DNA of 64,000 nucleotides from Rhynchopus sp. YZ270_cl-10 (Eukaryota > Euglenozoa > Diplonemea > Diplonemida > Diplonemidae), in the NCBI GenBank assembly GCA_964035575.1, contig OZ037929.1, positions 682,001 through 746,000 on the forward strand, written 5' to 3'. The notes beneath the pieces were generated by a model, which was not told the DNA's origin, made no database searches, and worked only from the letters and a program-made list of their open reading frames with translations. A program made the position numbers and the translations under genes. Below, piece by piece: positions 1-10,680 of this stretch (within the stretch, counting starts at the first letter, position 1; each line of letters opens with the position of its first letter).

Positions 1-414
1 CGCCTGTGTGATTACCTAGGTCCCTTTTTTCCTTCAGATTTCATATCCCCTCCTCCTTCTCTGCATCAACGATAATCGTTTTGACAACATTTAACCCTTT
101 TTTAAAAAGAGACTCTTTAAAAAAAAACCAAAAGACGAAGGAATTTCAACTTTAAAAAACTTGAAAAAAAAAATGAAGATGAAGGAAATCACTCCAGGGG
201 CGCACACATCTTACAAAGCTCTCCCACATTTTTCCCGTTTTCTTTTGTAACAAAAAGCAGACAACAGTTTTAGACAAGGGAGACAGGAGGGTGGAAAAAT
301 GGGGGGGGAACACCTGCCCCCCCCTCCCCTGACTCTCCACCTCCACCCTGAGAGGCACCGAGGTTTTGACAGACATAAATAAACCTTTGAACACAGAAAA
401 AAAAAACTTTTTGT

Positions 415-449
415 AAGATGACTCTAAGCCTCTCGTGTTTAGCCACCTT
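415..449 (-). repeat. F1 hairpin repeat
   Basis: Short structured repeat. Read on the minus strand: AAGGTG, then CTAAAC, loop ACGAGAG, then GCTTAG, then CATCTT. The two stem halves pair, with one A-C mismatch here. Lies in a spacer. Confidence 0.6.
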
Positions 450-1282
450 TAACAAAAAAAAAAAGTGAGAAAAAAAAAAGAAAAAAAAAAAAAAACAAAA
501 ACGAAACACTCGAATGGGGCAAGGAAGGTCGGGGAAATCTTTTTTTTTTGAAACTTACGTCGTGATGAGGATCGATGATTGCAATAAAAATTTTTCCTTC
601 AATAAGGATAAATGCCTAGGCGGGCAAAGAAGTGGGGGAGGGGGGGGTTTTTTATTTCATTTTTCACCCTTGCCTTTTTTTATGCTCTGAAAAAAGAAGA
701 AGAAAAAAAATGTGTCAGAACAGATTCAAAATCACCACCTTTTTTGATATTCTGTTGGGTCAGTTGTAACCTTCGTTTGTTGTTTCATCGACAATCGCCT
801 ATCTAGTAGGATCTGTACAAACAAAGTTGCCTGTAGATCGCTTTTTTTGTACTTAATTGATATAGACACAAAAGTCTTCCTCAAGAAAGCAGCTTTTTAT
901 TGTATCCACAATCGCCTCAAAACCCACTCTGGGTAAATAGGGTGTTCGCCCATATTAGACTGCGAGTCTGATGGGTTACTCGAAGAGGCAAAATTAAAGG
1001 GGGAAAAAAGGTTTAAAAAAAATGCAAACAACTCACCGTTCATCGGCGGACGCAGGCATTGGTTCCCCCGAAGGGGGAAAAAAAATGAGAAAAATGTATG
1101 ACAACGCAACCCAATTTGGTACTGCAATTTTTTTTTTTGCAAATTTTTCTCCAAAAAAAAAATGTGAAAGATTGACACGGAAAAAGAAGTGAGGGGAGGA
1201 GAAAATCTTTGGGGGGGGCACATATTTCACGCAGTACAAACTTCACGACTCATGTCACAAAAAAAAAGAAAAATGGTTTGGT

Positions 1283-1314
1283 AAGATGAACCTTTAAGCC
1301 TATCTTAGTCCACT
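1283..1314 (-). repeat. F1 hairpin repeat (diverged)
   Basis: Diverged member of the family. It keeps AAGATG and AAGCCT on the plus strand and the closing GTCCAC. Spacer location. Confidence 0.45.
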
Positions 1315-1413
1315 ACAAAAAGATGTAATATGAATACGCTTCACAGTGCGTACACATCTGTACAAAGAAAAAATGAGGGGATAATGAGTGGGGTTGTTTG
1401 AAGAAAAGTTTAT

Positions 1414-1448
1414 AAGATGACCCTAAGCCTCTCATGCTTAGTCACCTT
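1414..1448 (-). repeat. F1 hairpin repeat
   Basis: Minus-strand core AAGGTG-A-CTAAGC-ATGAGAG-GCTTAG-GGT-CATCTT with both stems intact. The same 35-nt sequence recurs at 31514-31548. Confidence 0.65.
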
Positions 1449-2480
1449 AAAAATGTGGACAATCAATAACAAAGACAATCCACTGTACAGCACACACACA
1501 AGAGGCATTTTTTTTTTTTGTTCTGAGAACACACACGCGTTATTGACATTATTTTTGATTTTGATTTTTTTTATCAAAAAATAGTGAATGAAATGTCCCC
1601 CGCACACCATAAATTCACAAAAAAAATGTAGGAGGAAGCAGAGGGGTACATGGGGAAGGGGGGAGGTGGGCTGGGGAAATTGCATGATGTAGCCCCCCTT
1701 ATCCCAGGTGAAGGGAAGCAGATACAGACGCATTTGGTATGGTGGTGGGCAAAAAAAACAAAACAAAAAAAAAAAAAAAAACGGACAAGCCCTTACACAG
1801 TACCCCCGGAAGGCGAAGAATCTCGCAGTGGGAGGGTACATCATTTTTTTTTCGGGGGGGTTTTTTTTTGAAAAACATTTCCGATTGAGGAAGGTTTTGT
1901 GTTTTGAAACCTTGTTGATATTTATGTGCTGAGGGATTCGAGATACACTTGAGTGTATCTTTTTTCCCTCCCCTTTTCCACCTATTCAATCCTGATCTGC
2001 ACGTTGTTTGTTTAGTTCAGACACCCAAAGATGGTGTGCAACGATAAATACTGTGTATACTCATGGTCAAAGAAAAGCGTCCCTTTTCGTTTGTTTTTTT
2101 TGTTTTTTTTTGTTTTTGAGGGGGGTATCAGGCTAGTGGGAAGCTATATTGGAATCTGTGTTTTCGAAACAAACCGGAAAATGGTTACTTCAAAAAAATG
2201 AAAAAGAAGCAGTTTTTTTTTTTGGTTTTGAAATTTTCTTTTGCTTTTGTTACCCACACGCGTTTTTTTTTTTAAGCTTTTTTTTTCGTTCTTCGGAAGA
2301 TTTTTGAAACCAGAAGCAGAGCTGGCATCAAACTGACAGGGATGGGTCAAAAAAAAAAAATATAAAAAAATGAAAAGTGGCTCCAAATGAACCTCATCCT
2401 CTCACCCTTTTAACAAATACACGCCACACCGAATAAACACACTTTTTTTTAGACTATTTATTTCTGTTGATGAAGAAACA

Positions 2481-2589
2481 TACCGTATTCGTACAAAAAA
2501 AATCGACCGTAAAAAAGGTCAAACTTCCAGAAAAATCCTGAAAAGGTTGACCATTTTTTACGGTCAATAATTTGTACGATAATACGGTA
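2481..2589. mobile_element. MITE with TA-type ends (CCGTATT family)
   Basis: A 109-bp palindromic unit. It starts TACCGTATT and ends AATACGGTA, with a second inverted pair GACCGTAAAAAAGGTC / GACCATTTTTTACGGTC inside. Flanking TA on both sides fits the TA target of Tc1/mariner-type elements (inference). A related half-copy in inverted order lies at about 60510-60590, inside an intron of the PDZ gene; the two share the centre CAGGATTTTTCTGGAAGTTT. No transposase is present. Confidence 0.7.
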
Positions 2590-2714
2590 AAAGAAAAGTT
2601 GAAAGATGGATACGCTTTGCATGCGTCTCTACACAAAAGAACAGAAGCACAGGAAAGTGCTGTTGTCTGCCCTCTCCATTTCTTTTTTTTTTGTCTCTCC
2701 GTCAAAAAAAAAAA

Positions 2715-2766
2715 TTATAAAGATGGATGTGTCTCTCTCGTTCTTACGTACACACGCATCTTATAA
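2715..2766 (-). repeat. F1 hairpin repeat with changed inner stem
   Basis: Same outer stem (AAGATG/CATCTT) extended by TTATAA on both sides and a loop containing ACGAGAGAG, but the inner stem is GTGT/ACAC instead of CTAAGC/GCTTAG. This is an informative covariation within the family. Confidence 0.6.
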
Positions 2767-2942
2767 AGTAAAATGAACAACAAAAAAACATTCAAGGGTG
2801 AAGGAGAAGGAGAAGAAGAAAGAACACCAAAACAAAAACAAAAAAAGCAGATTTTCTCAAAATTTGTCGGGAGTTTTGCTTTTTTTTTGTTGTGCTTACC
2901 CAAAAATGGGATACACATATGGTTTCCAAACCCTCACACTTT

Positions 2943-3061
2943 GACTAGTCAGGGGATCGTTACGACCAGTGTTTTTACGACGATAGTGTGTACACCAGTA
3001 ACACTACTAGTTTAGGGTTTAGCACATAGCCGTTACGACTAGTAGTTCCCCTGACTAGTCC
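2943..3061. mobile_element. MITE with GACTAGTCAGGGG inverted ends
   Basis: A roughly 119-bp unit bounded by GACTAGTCAGGGG and its inverse CCCCTGACTAGTC. The interior carries the words GTTACGAC and ACTAGT. A longer relative with the same ends is at 30496-30856. No coding capacity; superfamily not assigned. Confidence 0.65.
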
Positions 3062-3394
3062 GTCGTGGTTAATACCAGAGGCCCACCCCCACCACCACCT
3101 TCATTTAAACAGGGAACACATTTGACCCAAACGCAAAAGCAGTTTTCTGCCGTCGATAGGTAGTAATAAAAAGTGAAGTGAAGTTGACGGTGCAAAAAAA
3201 AAAAAAAAAAAAAAATCAAAAACGCAAAAGACACAAAAAAGAAGAAGAAAAAAACTTGGAAGATGAACACGCACCTCTCTCGCGTACATAAAAATCCTTT
3301 TTTTTCCCCTCCGATATTTCTCCTCTCGAGCCGCGGCTGTATCAGTAAAAATAAAAATGATAAAATCAATAAAAACTTTGGTCACCCCCCCCCG

Positions 3395-5034
3395 TAGGGG
3401 GGTCCACGTAGAAGGAATTCCTTAAGGATTTGCTGTCCCAAACCCATTTTTTTGAAATTTAGGTGAAGAAACCCACTAAAAAGGTCGTACCTGGCCGCAA
3501 ATCGCCCTGGGGATCACGAAAATATCCCATTAAACCACCTGACAACCTCTACAGAGACTTTCCTGGTTAAAAAAAATCGGTTTTTTGTGAAAAATCTCCA
3601 AAAATAGCGTCATCAAATCGTCATCAACATGGGCTAAAATGCAACACTTACCAAAAAAATTCTCCAATCAGACAAAAATCCTTCTAAACACCCGAAAAAC
3701 ACCCCAGTCCACATCCGGTGGGGTCCCAGGGTGGAAATATATAGTTTTTACAGCTTTTAGGGGTCCTGTGTGGGCCCCAGATGCATTTTGCAGTGGGTGT
3801 GTGTGCCCCAAACGCTTAAAAGTACCCTTTTTTTAGTCACTTTTTTGACTTTTTTTGTACCTGAAAACCCCCAAAAAAGTGCCAAGGTAGTCGGAATGGT
3901 GTCCAAACACCCAGGAAAATGTCCCCCAGACCCCATGTAGGGTGAAAAATAGCATTTTGGGCACTTGGGAGGGTTTTATAGGCCATGCAACACTTATGCA
4001 ACACTTAAGCAACGGCTATGCAACGCCTAGCAGAAGACCACTTATTTACCAAAAAAAAATAATACCAATTCATTCAAAACACCAAAAAACCACCTCGGTC
4101 CACCTCCAATGAGGTCCCGAGGTGGAAATGTGTGGATTTTGCAGCTTTTTGGGGTCCCTGGGGGGTTTTTGAGGGTGTTTTTGTGTCTGCAACGCTTAAA
4201 ATAACGGTATTTCCCCCCATCCTTTTGACGTATTTCGCACCCAAAATAAAAACCCTAAAAGGCGTATTCAGGCAGTCGCAGAAGTGTCTAAATCCCTCCG
4301 AACTGCCTGACATACCTCCCGAGCTGTGGAAAATCGCACTTGCAACACTTACTGGGGCTTTTTGGTCCCTGAAAATGAGAACGTACCCTGTGCCTAAGTG
4401 CAGTAAAGCCTTCCTTGCCTCCTCCTATGACCAATGATTCGTGCGAATCCATTGTCGGTGTCCTTGACCAAGTTGCAAGCCACCACGGAAGGAGCCAGCA
4501 CCCCGACAACACCGACCCACTGTCGCTGAAACCTAGACATCCTCTACAGTCTAGGTTGGGTTCCGTATCTCTCAAGGGAAGAACTTGCCGCAGGATACAC
4601 CAAGCGCACCACAAAGGCAGGTCCATGCAAAGCACCCAGAAGTAGCAACTTGAAAAGTACAACACTAAAGTGCTTCATCTCTTCACAAAGACAGAGTTGC
4701 GGGAATTTGCGGCAGATTGTGCACCCCTTGACGGCGAAGACACCGGTACGATGAATAAGGAGCCTCTGGTCGCTATGCTGTCTCAGTGAGCAGTACAGGG
4801 ATTCTATAGGCATATTAGGGGGTATAATTCCATGGAAAAAAGCGGAAAAAGCGGAAAAAAACACCAAAAAAATCAGAAAAAAGTGCGAAATAGTGCTCAA
4901 AAGTGTGTTTTTCGTGGTTTTGGGTGATTTTTTGGGGGTTTGGGGGTGTTTTGAGGTGTTTTTTCGGGTTTTTCGCGGGTTTTTACAAAAAAAAGTGGTT
5001 TGGGACAGCAAAAACGGCCGGACGGACCCCCCTA
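3395..5034. mobile_element. 1.64-kb non-autonomous TIR element with 11-bp TSD
   Basis: The left end starts TAGGGGGGTCC and the right end finishes GGACCCCCCTA. The match extends inward to a shared TTTGCTGTCCCAAACC about 25-45 bp from each end. On both sides the element abuts the same direct 11-mer, A followed by nine C and a G (3384-3394 and 5035-5045), read here as the target-site duplication. The interior contains a degenerate direct duplication (about 3700-3860 against 4085-4260). I see no intact transposase. The 9-11-bp TSD size recalls Mutator-like elements; that assignment is inference. Confidence 0.7.
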
Positions 5035-5664
5035 ACCCCCCCCCGTCCTATGTCGAGGAAGATGAACGCGGAAGGTGCGTGGACAATCACACACAAAAGA
5101 GGAAGGTGAAGTTATTTAGTATTCATTTTTTTCTCGTTTTTATTTTTTTATTTTTTGATGATGCCATCTCAACGGAAAGCAACACAGAAAAAAAAACAAA
5201 GTTCTGAGAAAAAAAAAAAAATACCAAGCGCTTTCGTACGCAGTGACTAACAAAAAAACGCAAACTTACTTTTTTTCTTTTGTGCGGGAAGGAGGGAGGG
5301 GAAAGGGAGGAAAACAAGAGAAAATAAAAACAACAACAAAAAAAAGATGTACGTACCTCTCTCACAGTATCTTCAAAAAAAAAAAAAAATAACTCTGGGT
5401 GGCTATTTGCGAACCACGTGTTTGTTTCAGACGCAGAAATCCTTGTATAAAACAGGGGTTGGGGGGGATGCGGGAAATGTGTGGAGATGGGGGGCTATTT
5501 CTTGACACTTTTTTTTTTTCACGCTTTTCTTTTTGTTTTTGTTTTTTGTTTTGAAACGCGTTGTGGGGGGGGACTCTGTTTCTGTCTTAGCGGACCACAT
5601 CCTCAAAGAAGATGGACATTCCACTATTGTGATTATTTTTTGTTTTTTTGGTAATTTGTTTGTT

Positions 5665-5696
5665 TAGTGTAGCTGCCATTCAGGCAGTCTTCACTA
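5665..5696 (-). repeat. F2 hairpin repeat
   Basis: Minus-strand hairpin: TAGTG-a-AG-a-CTGCC, loop TGAAT, GGCAG-CT-a-CACTA. The basal stem TAGTG/CACTA is shared by the family; the upper stem CTGCC/GGCAG is private to this copy. Confidence 0.6.
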
Positions 5697-6077
5697 TATT
5701 TTTTTTTTGGGAAAGATGTTTTATTTAGGGGAAAAGATGGTTGCATAGGTATTGACCTGACGTGACAGCATCCTCACGAGGTCCGCTTCATCGCCCTCAT
5801 ATCGTTTGTTTGTGTACAAAAGAACAGCACAACTTGTTGTGCTTGACTGAGGGGCTGTTGTTAGCTGTATTGCATTGGTCTAGCCGAAACGAATTGGGTT
5901 GTATTTTTGGGGATGCAAAAGAAAAGAAAAAAATCACATTCACCTTTTTTTGATGGGATGAACAAGAAAAAAGGAATGTATTGTGCTGTGTATCCCCTCA
6001 ACCTCACTCACTTTTTTTACAGACACGTTGATGCGAAGATTTGCTCGTTGGCATGTACTTTTTCTTTTATTTTATTT

Positions 6078-6124
6078 GAAAACTTGGTTGTATTAGTGTA
6101 GACACCCGAGGATGAACTCCACTA
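6078..6124 (-). repeat. F2 hairpin repeat with A-rich tail
   Basis: Minus strand: TAGTGGAG ... CTACACTA, then ATACAACCAAGTTTTC and an A-rich run. The conserved basal stem with one G-A mismatch is kept. Confidence 0.6.
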
Positions 6125-6558
6125 TATTTTTCCTTTGAAATTAAACAAAAGACCCCTTATTATGTACCTCTCGTGCACACAAATCTACGACAAAAAAGAA
6201 AAAAAAAAATTCACACACATATCAACAAATTTCGCATGCACAGTACTGCCTGAAAACTACAACCAAAATATGGAAAAAAAAACTTTTTACACTTTGTACT
6301 CTTTCAAAGGGGGGGAGAGGGAGAAGGAGAAAAAAAAATATCAACAAAACAAAAAACCAAAAAAAAATCCTGATATCCAAAAAAAAGCCACACACCCGAA
6401 ACTCTCTCTCTCTTTTTTTCACACAATGCAAAAAAAAATGGGGATTTTTTTTTTCCTCTTTTTCCTTCCTCCACCCCCCCCCAAATTCGTTACCTCTCTC
6501 TCTGTCTCTCCCTCTTTTCTGATTTTTTCAGGGGATTTTTTTTTTTCTTTTTTCAAAA

Positions 6559-8418
6559 TCAGGCTTCTTGCTCAGCAGAGACCTCCCCGGTCGTGTAAGC
6601 CGAGGCGTTCAGGGTGCTGTATCCGTCCTTCCTGGAGCCACGCAGACGACGCTTCTCTTCGTTCTTGAGTGCCTTCTTCTTGGCCTTCTCCTCCTGCTCG
6701 TACTTCATCCTAGCGAGGTTGTCCTTCTTGAAGAAGATCATGAGGAGCCCTGCCGCCACCCACGACGCAGACTGGATGTACCCTGCAATGTGCACTCTGT
6801 CCTGCTGATCCAATGTATGGTCGTCAAAGGTAGGGGACGGGGTCATGCCTGGGGGCAGCGTCACATCCTTCGGCACGCTTCCAATGTAGTGCCCAAGACC
6901 AAGCGACATAACCAGACCAACATACTGTCCCATCATGACAACTCCAGCAGATGCAATCGAAGGCGATGCGGGGTACACCGTCTCGGAAGCAAGCTCCAAC
7001 GCTACGGAGAAGCAAGGCTGCGAGAAGAACCCAAACATACCAGCAGACCCGAGCAGGAAAACGTTGAGGTTCCCATACTTCTCAACAGAGTTGTCACGCA
7101 GCGCAACCAAAATCATGCCCTGAAGCAGAATCGCCCCCAAGAAGTAAATGATGATCAACGCTTCACGGTGGTACGGGCGCTTTCCGAGGAACGCCGCAAC
7201 AATCCCTGCTCCAGCGACACCAGGAAGAATCGTCATCACCCCGGCAAACCCAACAGCAGAACGGCTGTACCCGAAGGGCTTAAGCATCTGGTTGATAATC
7301 ACCGCAGTGCAGTTCAGCTGTCCAAACCCAAACCCAAACGCAAAGGCAACAATCCAGTACTGCTTGTTGTAAAGCAGCTTCACCTCCGACTTGAAGGGGA
7401 TCTGGTTCTCCGGAAGGCGGGCAGCGATGGCAGCCTCAGAGGGGTCGTGCTTCGGGCGTTCCCTGATGAGCAGACACACAGAGACCATCATGAGCGAGCC
7501 AATGATCATGTGGATCAGGTTCAACGTCTTGATCTGGTCCGAAAGCGTAGACGTGTCAAGGACGTTCGCCTTCACGATGACCGGGGACAGTCCCATACCC
7601 AGACCAATTCCGAAGGGGTTACCCAACGCTGCAATAGCGGTGGCAAGCACACGCTGGTGGTTTGGGAACCAATGAAGGGAGACGAGCCCCAGAAGCTGCG
7701 AGATGAAGGGACGTGCCAGACCCGAAAGGACCTGTCCCAAGATGAGCAGGAAGAAGGTGTCGTGGTCGGTACCGAAGAAACGCACGATACCACCCAGACC
7801 GGTCAGGACAGCCGCGATTCTGACGGACCAGGCGAAGCCGAATCTCTGTGGTGGAGGGAAAAGGTTGAATCAGGAAAGAAAGGTTAGAAAAAAGAAAGAA
7901 AAAAGAAAGTTTATGAGATGACCCAAGCCTCTCGTGTTTGCATCTTAAGAATTTGTAAGCTGGGCAAGACCGAAATGCAACATTGCGTGATAAAAAGTGG
8001 ATATTGCACAACCTAGGCAATAACACTACTCCAACAATTTAGCAAAACAAAACAAAATGCAATGAAATACCTTGACACATGGGGCGGCGGCCCAGACAAC
8101 AGGCCCGTATGTGGCTGAGAGGCAGAGGGAGAGCATGTTCACCGAGTTGGTGCTGACGTCGAAGTGAGCGGCGATTGCGTCGGAGATGGGGGAGTATGTC
8201 AGCCACAGCGCAGCGTTGACAAGGTTGACGGAGAAGACTGCCCAGAGCACGACCCAACGGTAGCGGCTGGTTGTGTAGTAAATGCTGCTTGCATCAGAGA
8301 CCAGCGAGCGGCCTGCAGCGGACCCGACCTGCGAGCCGGTGTCGCCCGAGTGCTGCTGGTGGCTGCTCTCATTCACATTCCCCTTCACCATCACCACACG
8401 CTCCTCACCGATCTTCAT
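6559..8418 (-). CDS. MFS transporter, SLC49 (FLVCR/DIRC2)-like
   Basis: Two exons on the minus strand, 8071-8418 and 6559-7845, joined in phase 0 across a 225-nt intron (donor GTATTT, acceptor CACCACAG), give about 544 residues with some 12 hydrophobic segments. It is a secondary carrier of the plasma or an internal membrane. The N-terminal half has a FLVCR-style helix 1-2 region (YRWVVLWAVFSVNLVNA) and a segment WFPNHQRVLATAIAALGNPF, which matches the WFP..ERATATAI..L.NP.G motif of SLC49 proteins. Known members carry haem, choline or pyridoxine, so the substrate cannot be set from sequence. The C-terminus is a Lys/Arg-rich cytosolic tail. The intron holds an F1 hairpin repeat at 7914-7946. 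Start: first Met of the exon; an AG lies 24 nt upstream. Family sure, subfamily likely. Confidence 0.85.
7914..7946 (-). repeat. F1 hairpin repeat in MFS intron
   Basis: A copy inside the MFS gene intron in the transcribed orientation. The loop-proximal AAGCCTCTCGTG is kept; the stem is partly eroded. Confidence 0.55.
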
Positions 8419-8662
8419 ATTGTGTGTTTTTTTTTTAATGTCTGTTTGGTAGGTAAATCTCTTGAATCTCCACTAGGTTATTCGAACCGCTGGAAGGCCC
8501 ACTTCTGTATGAAAGAAGAGCAAAAGGAAGAGAGCAACGCTGTATCGTCCCCCCGATACAGCGAAGTGAGTGAAAAATGCGACTCTTCTTCCAATGGTCG
8601 GAAAGGGTAGAGAGGCGCGTAGAGCCTCCGTTGTCTTTGTGGCATATTTTTTCCAAAAAAAA

Positions 8663-8771
8663 GTTGTCTTAAAATACAACCCTCTCGTGAATAGAGTGTA
8701 TACCTTTGGTATGACCGGGTGTACCGGGGTGGACCCCATGCAGTCCTACATCCATTTAGTTGGTTTACATC
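8663..8771 (-). repeat. F4 repeat (~105 bp)
   Basis: Plus-strand order: TTAAAATACAACCCTCTCG, GTGTA, GGTATGACCGGGTGTACCGG, GTGGACCCC, TGCAGTCCTACATCC, TTACATC. Other copies at 11267, 22323, 22855, 49228, 51035 and 52297 have the same orientation. Confidence 0.65.
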
Positions 8772-9078
8772 AAAAAAAAGGGGGGTGTAGCGGGTGGGTA
8801 AGGGGGGCGTAGTGGATTTACCTTCTGAGAGGAGTGCAACAGAGGGCAGGAAGAAGGGGTGTGTGTGTGTGTGTGTGGTACACTGCCCTACCCTCTTTAT
8901 GGTAGTAGGGTTTTAAGAGTAGAAGAGAAAAAAAAAAAACAATGCAGGCAGAAAAAGAGAAAAAAAAACGGTTCCGAAACGAAGACAAAATGGCCGAATG
9001 ACAAAAAAAGGGGGGTTTATTTTTAAATTGAAGCAGAAATTTCATTTTCTGATTTTTTTTTTAGGGGGAAGAGTTTAT

Positions 9079-9115
9079 AAGATGAACCTAAGCCTTTAAA
9101 AGGCCGAGCCACCTT
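9079..9115 (-). repeat. F1 hairpin repeat
   Basis: Keeps AAGATG ... CACCTT on the plus strand and GAACCTAAGCC; the loop region differs (AAGGCCGAGCC). Confidence 0.5.
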
Positions 9116-9384
9116 GATCACAAATTTGTTAGAAGAAAGACACTGAGAAAAAAAAATTATAGAGATGATGTTCTGGGAGAAATTGTCCTGCAACTGTCTA
9201 CTGATACACAGTGACAATGTTTTAAGTTAGCTTTGTGACTCTTTTGTTCACATTTATCATGGAAACGTATCGATCATCGTCTAATCACCCCCTTAAGGTG
9301 GGTAACTCGGGTCTGTGCTCCCGAAGGCTTTGTTAACTACTTGTTCATCCTAAAAAAAAAATATCATTGTGGGGGAGATGTTGT

Positions 9385-9491
9385 ACGTCCCTCTGCTGTA
9401 TCCGTTCCCTTGACTGTTATTTTGCGACAGACAGGAAGGCCAGGACAGAAGGAATCTCATTAGGTCCATTCATGCGCGTCTTTAATTAGAA

Positions 9492-9551
<60 letters not shown>

Positions 9552-9625
9552 ACCTGATCTCTCAGCGTTGACATTCAGGGCACTGGGCAGAATGTCACAT
9601 GCCACTCGCCACACCTGATCATCTC
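9385..9625 (-). pseudogene. Fragment of cytosolic LSU (28S-type) rRNA
   Basis: Minus-strand sequence contains TCTGCCCAGTG, CAAGCGCGGGTAAAC, GGCGGGAGTAACTATGACTC, TTAAGGTAGCCAAATGCC, GACGCGCATGAATGG and CAAGGGAACGG in the order found in the peptidyl-transferase half of eukaryotic LSU rRNA. The motif GTAGCCAAATGCCTCGTC is the cytosolic, not the bacterial, version. Several near-universal positions differ (for example GACCTAATGAG where GATTAACGAG is usual). It covers only about 240 nt, so I read it as a diverged fragment or pseudogene rather than a working rRNA gene. A separately encoded rRNA piece is a less likely alternative. Confidence 0.75.
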
Positions 9626-10302
9626 ATTCCCCACCATTCCCCCCATTCACAACCACTACAGAAAGAAAACCTACAGGGAAGCTAGACTCTAGAATAGAAG
9701 AAGCAAATTGTCTTCTCTTAAAAAAAGAAGTGCTGGGTAATGTATCCAAGCTTTTGGTCATTTTGAAGAAGAGAAAAAAAGAAAAATAAACTATTTTCAT
9801 CATACACAACCAATAAATTGATAGCATATGGTGAGGGATCAACAAAAATGTTACCATCTTTCTTTTTGAAATAAACTGAAATCTGACCACACAGAAATAA
9901 CGCATCTTACTTAAAGCAAAAGAACAGCTGTGGATAAATGCGAATATGCTTAGGCCACTTTAACACAACATTCTTCAAAAATCAAACAAAAAAATATAAA
10001 AATTTAAAGAAGGGTTACAGGAACACGCTGCGAACGGGTGTAGACGCACACCAGGTTCTCCACTTTTTTTGGTGATCGAGACCATGCAGAGAAAAAACAA
10101 AAAAACAAAAAAAGAACGTTTTTTTTTTTTTTTTTTGGTAAGATAAACGCCTCATGCTGTGGCCACTTTTCAAAAAAATCAATACCAAAAATCCCCATAT
10201 ACCCCTTCACCCCTACACCCCCTATAACCTTAGGAGCCTAGCTATTCCACCCAAAAAACCCCCCCTAAGCATTTTTAAACCCTTTTTACCGTTCGAGAGC
10301 CC

Positions 10303-10470
10303 AGGCTGTCAGCCCAGAGTGGATAGACTCTTGGCACATCGTGGGGATGAGGTGTTCTCACATAGAGCATAAAGGGTAAAAGCTTGCTCGATACATGATC
10401 TTTATTGTACCGATCCTCGTGTGTGAAAGCATGGCCTAACGATCCTTTGGTCTGGCGGGCTGTGTACCCC
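10303..10470 (+). pseudogene. Second LSU rRNA fragment, opposite strand
   Basis: Plus-strand sequence contains GGCACATC, AAGGGTAAAAGCTTGCT, TGTGTGAAAGCATGGCC and CGATCCTTTGGTC. These match the LSU stretch that follows the 9.4-9.6 kb fragment in a normal rRNA (AAAGGGTAAAAGC ... GAAAG.GTGGCCTA.CGATCCTT). The intervening helix is shortened. Order is preserved but strand is reversed relative to the first fragment. Confidence 0.6.
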
Positions 10471-10680
10471 GCGCGGTTTTTCCCCTCTTCTCCCCCTCCC
10501 CCTTTCTTCTTAGGATTACTAAGTCGACAGCTAACACCACCCCACCCCACCGTAAGGGCCATATTCTGCGCAAGAATTACCCTCACTAGGCATTAACCAC
10601 CCCACCCGTCTCTTCAATGTGGGGTTCAAGCATCTCAGTTTTGTTGATCCTCAAAAGATGCCCAAATCCATCGTACACCC

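Larger units (their letters stand above)
1..6558. other. Gene-free spacer, 5' portion of window
   Basis: I recognise no gene in this stretch. Open frames here run through A/T homopolymers and lack family motifs. It holds short hairpin repeats (about 415, 1283, 1414, 2603, 2715, 5665, 6078), a degenerate LINE-tail-like repeat near 1023-1076, a 109-bp MITE at 2481-2589, a GACTAGTC-ended MITE at 2943-3061 and a TIR element at 3395-5034, each listed separately. Confidence 0.6.
8419..10680. other. Spacer with rRNA fragments and repeats
   Basis: No protein gene seen. Contains an F4 repeat (8663-8771), a GT dinucleotide run near 8862-8878, an F1 repeat (9079), two LSU rRNA fragments (about 9385-9625 and 10303-10470) and an F1-like repeat at 10139-10168. 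Confidence 0.6.

Noticed and set aside
6568-7887. Plus-strand 439-residue frame opposite the MFS gene
   Set aside because: Antisense shadow; charged composition without motifs, while the minus strand encodes membrane helices with SLC49 motifs.
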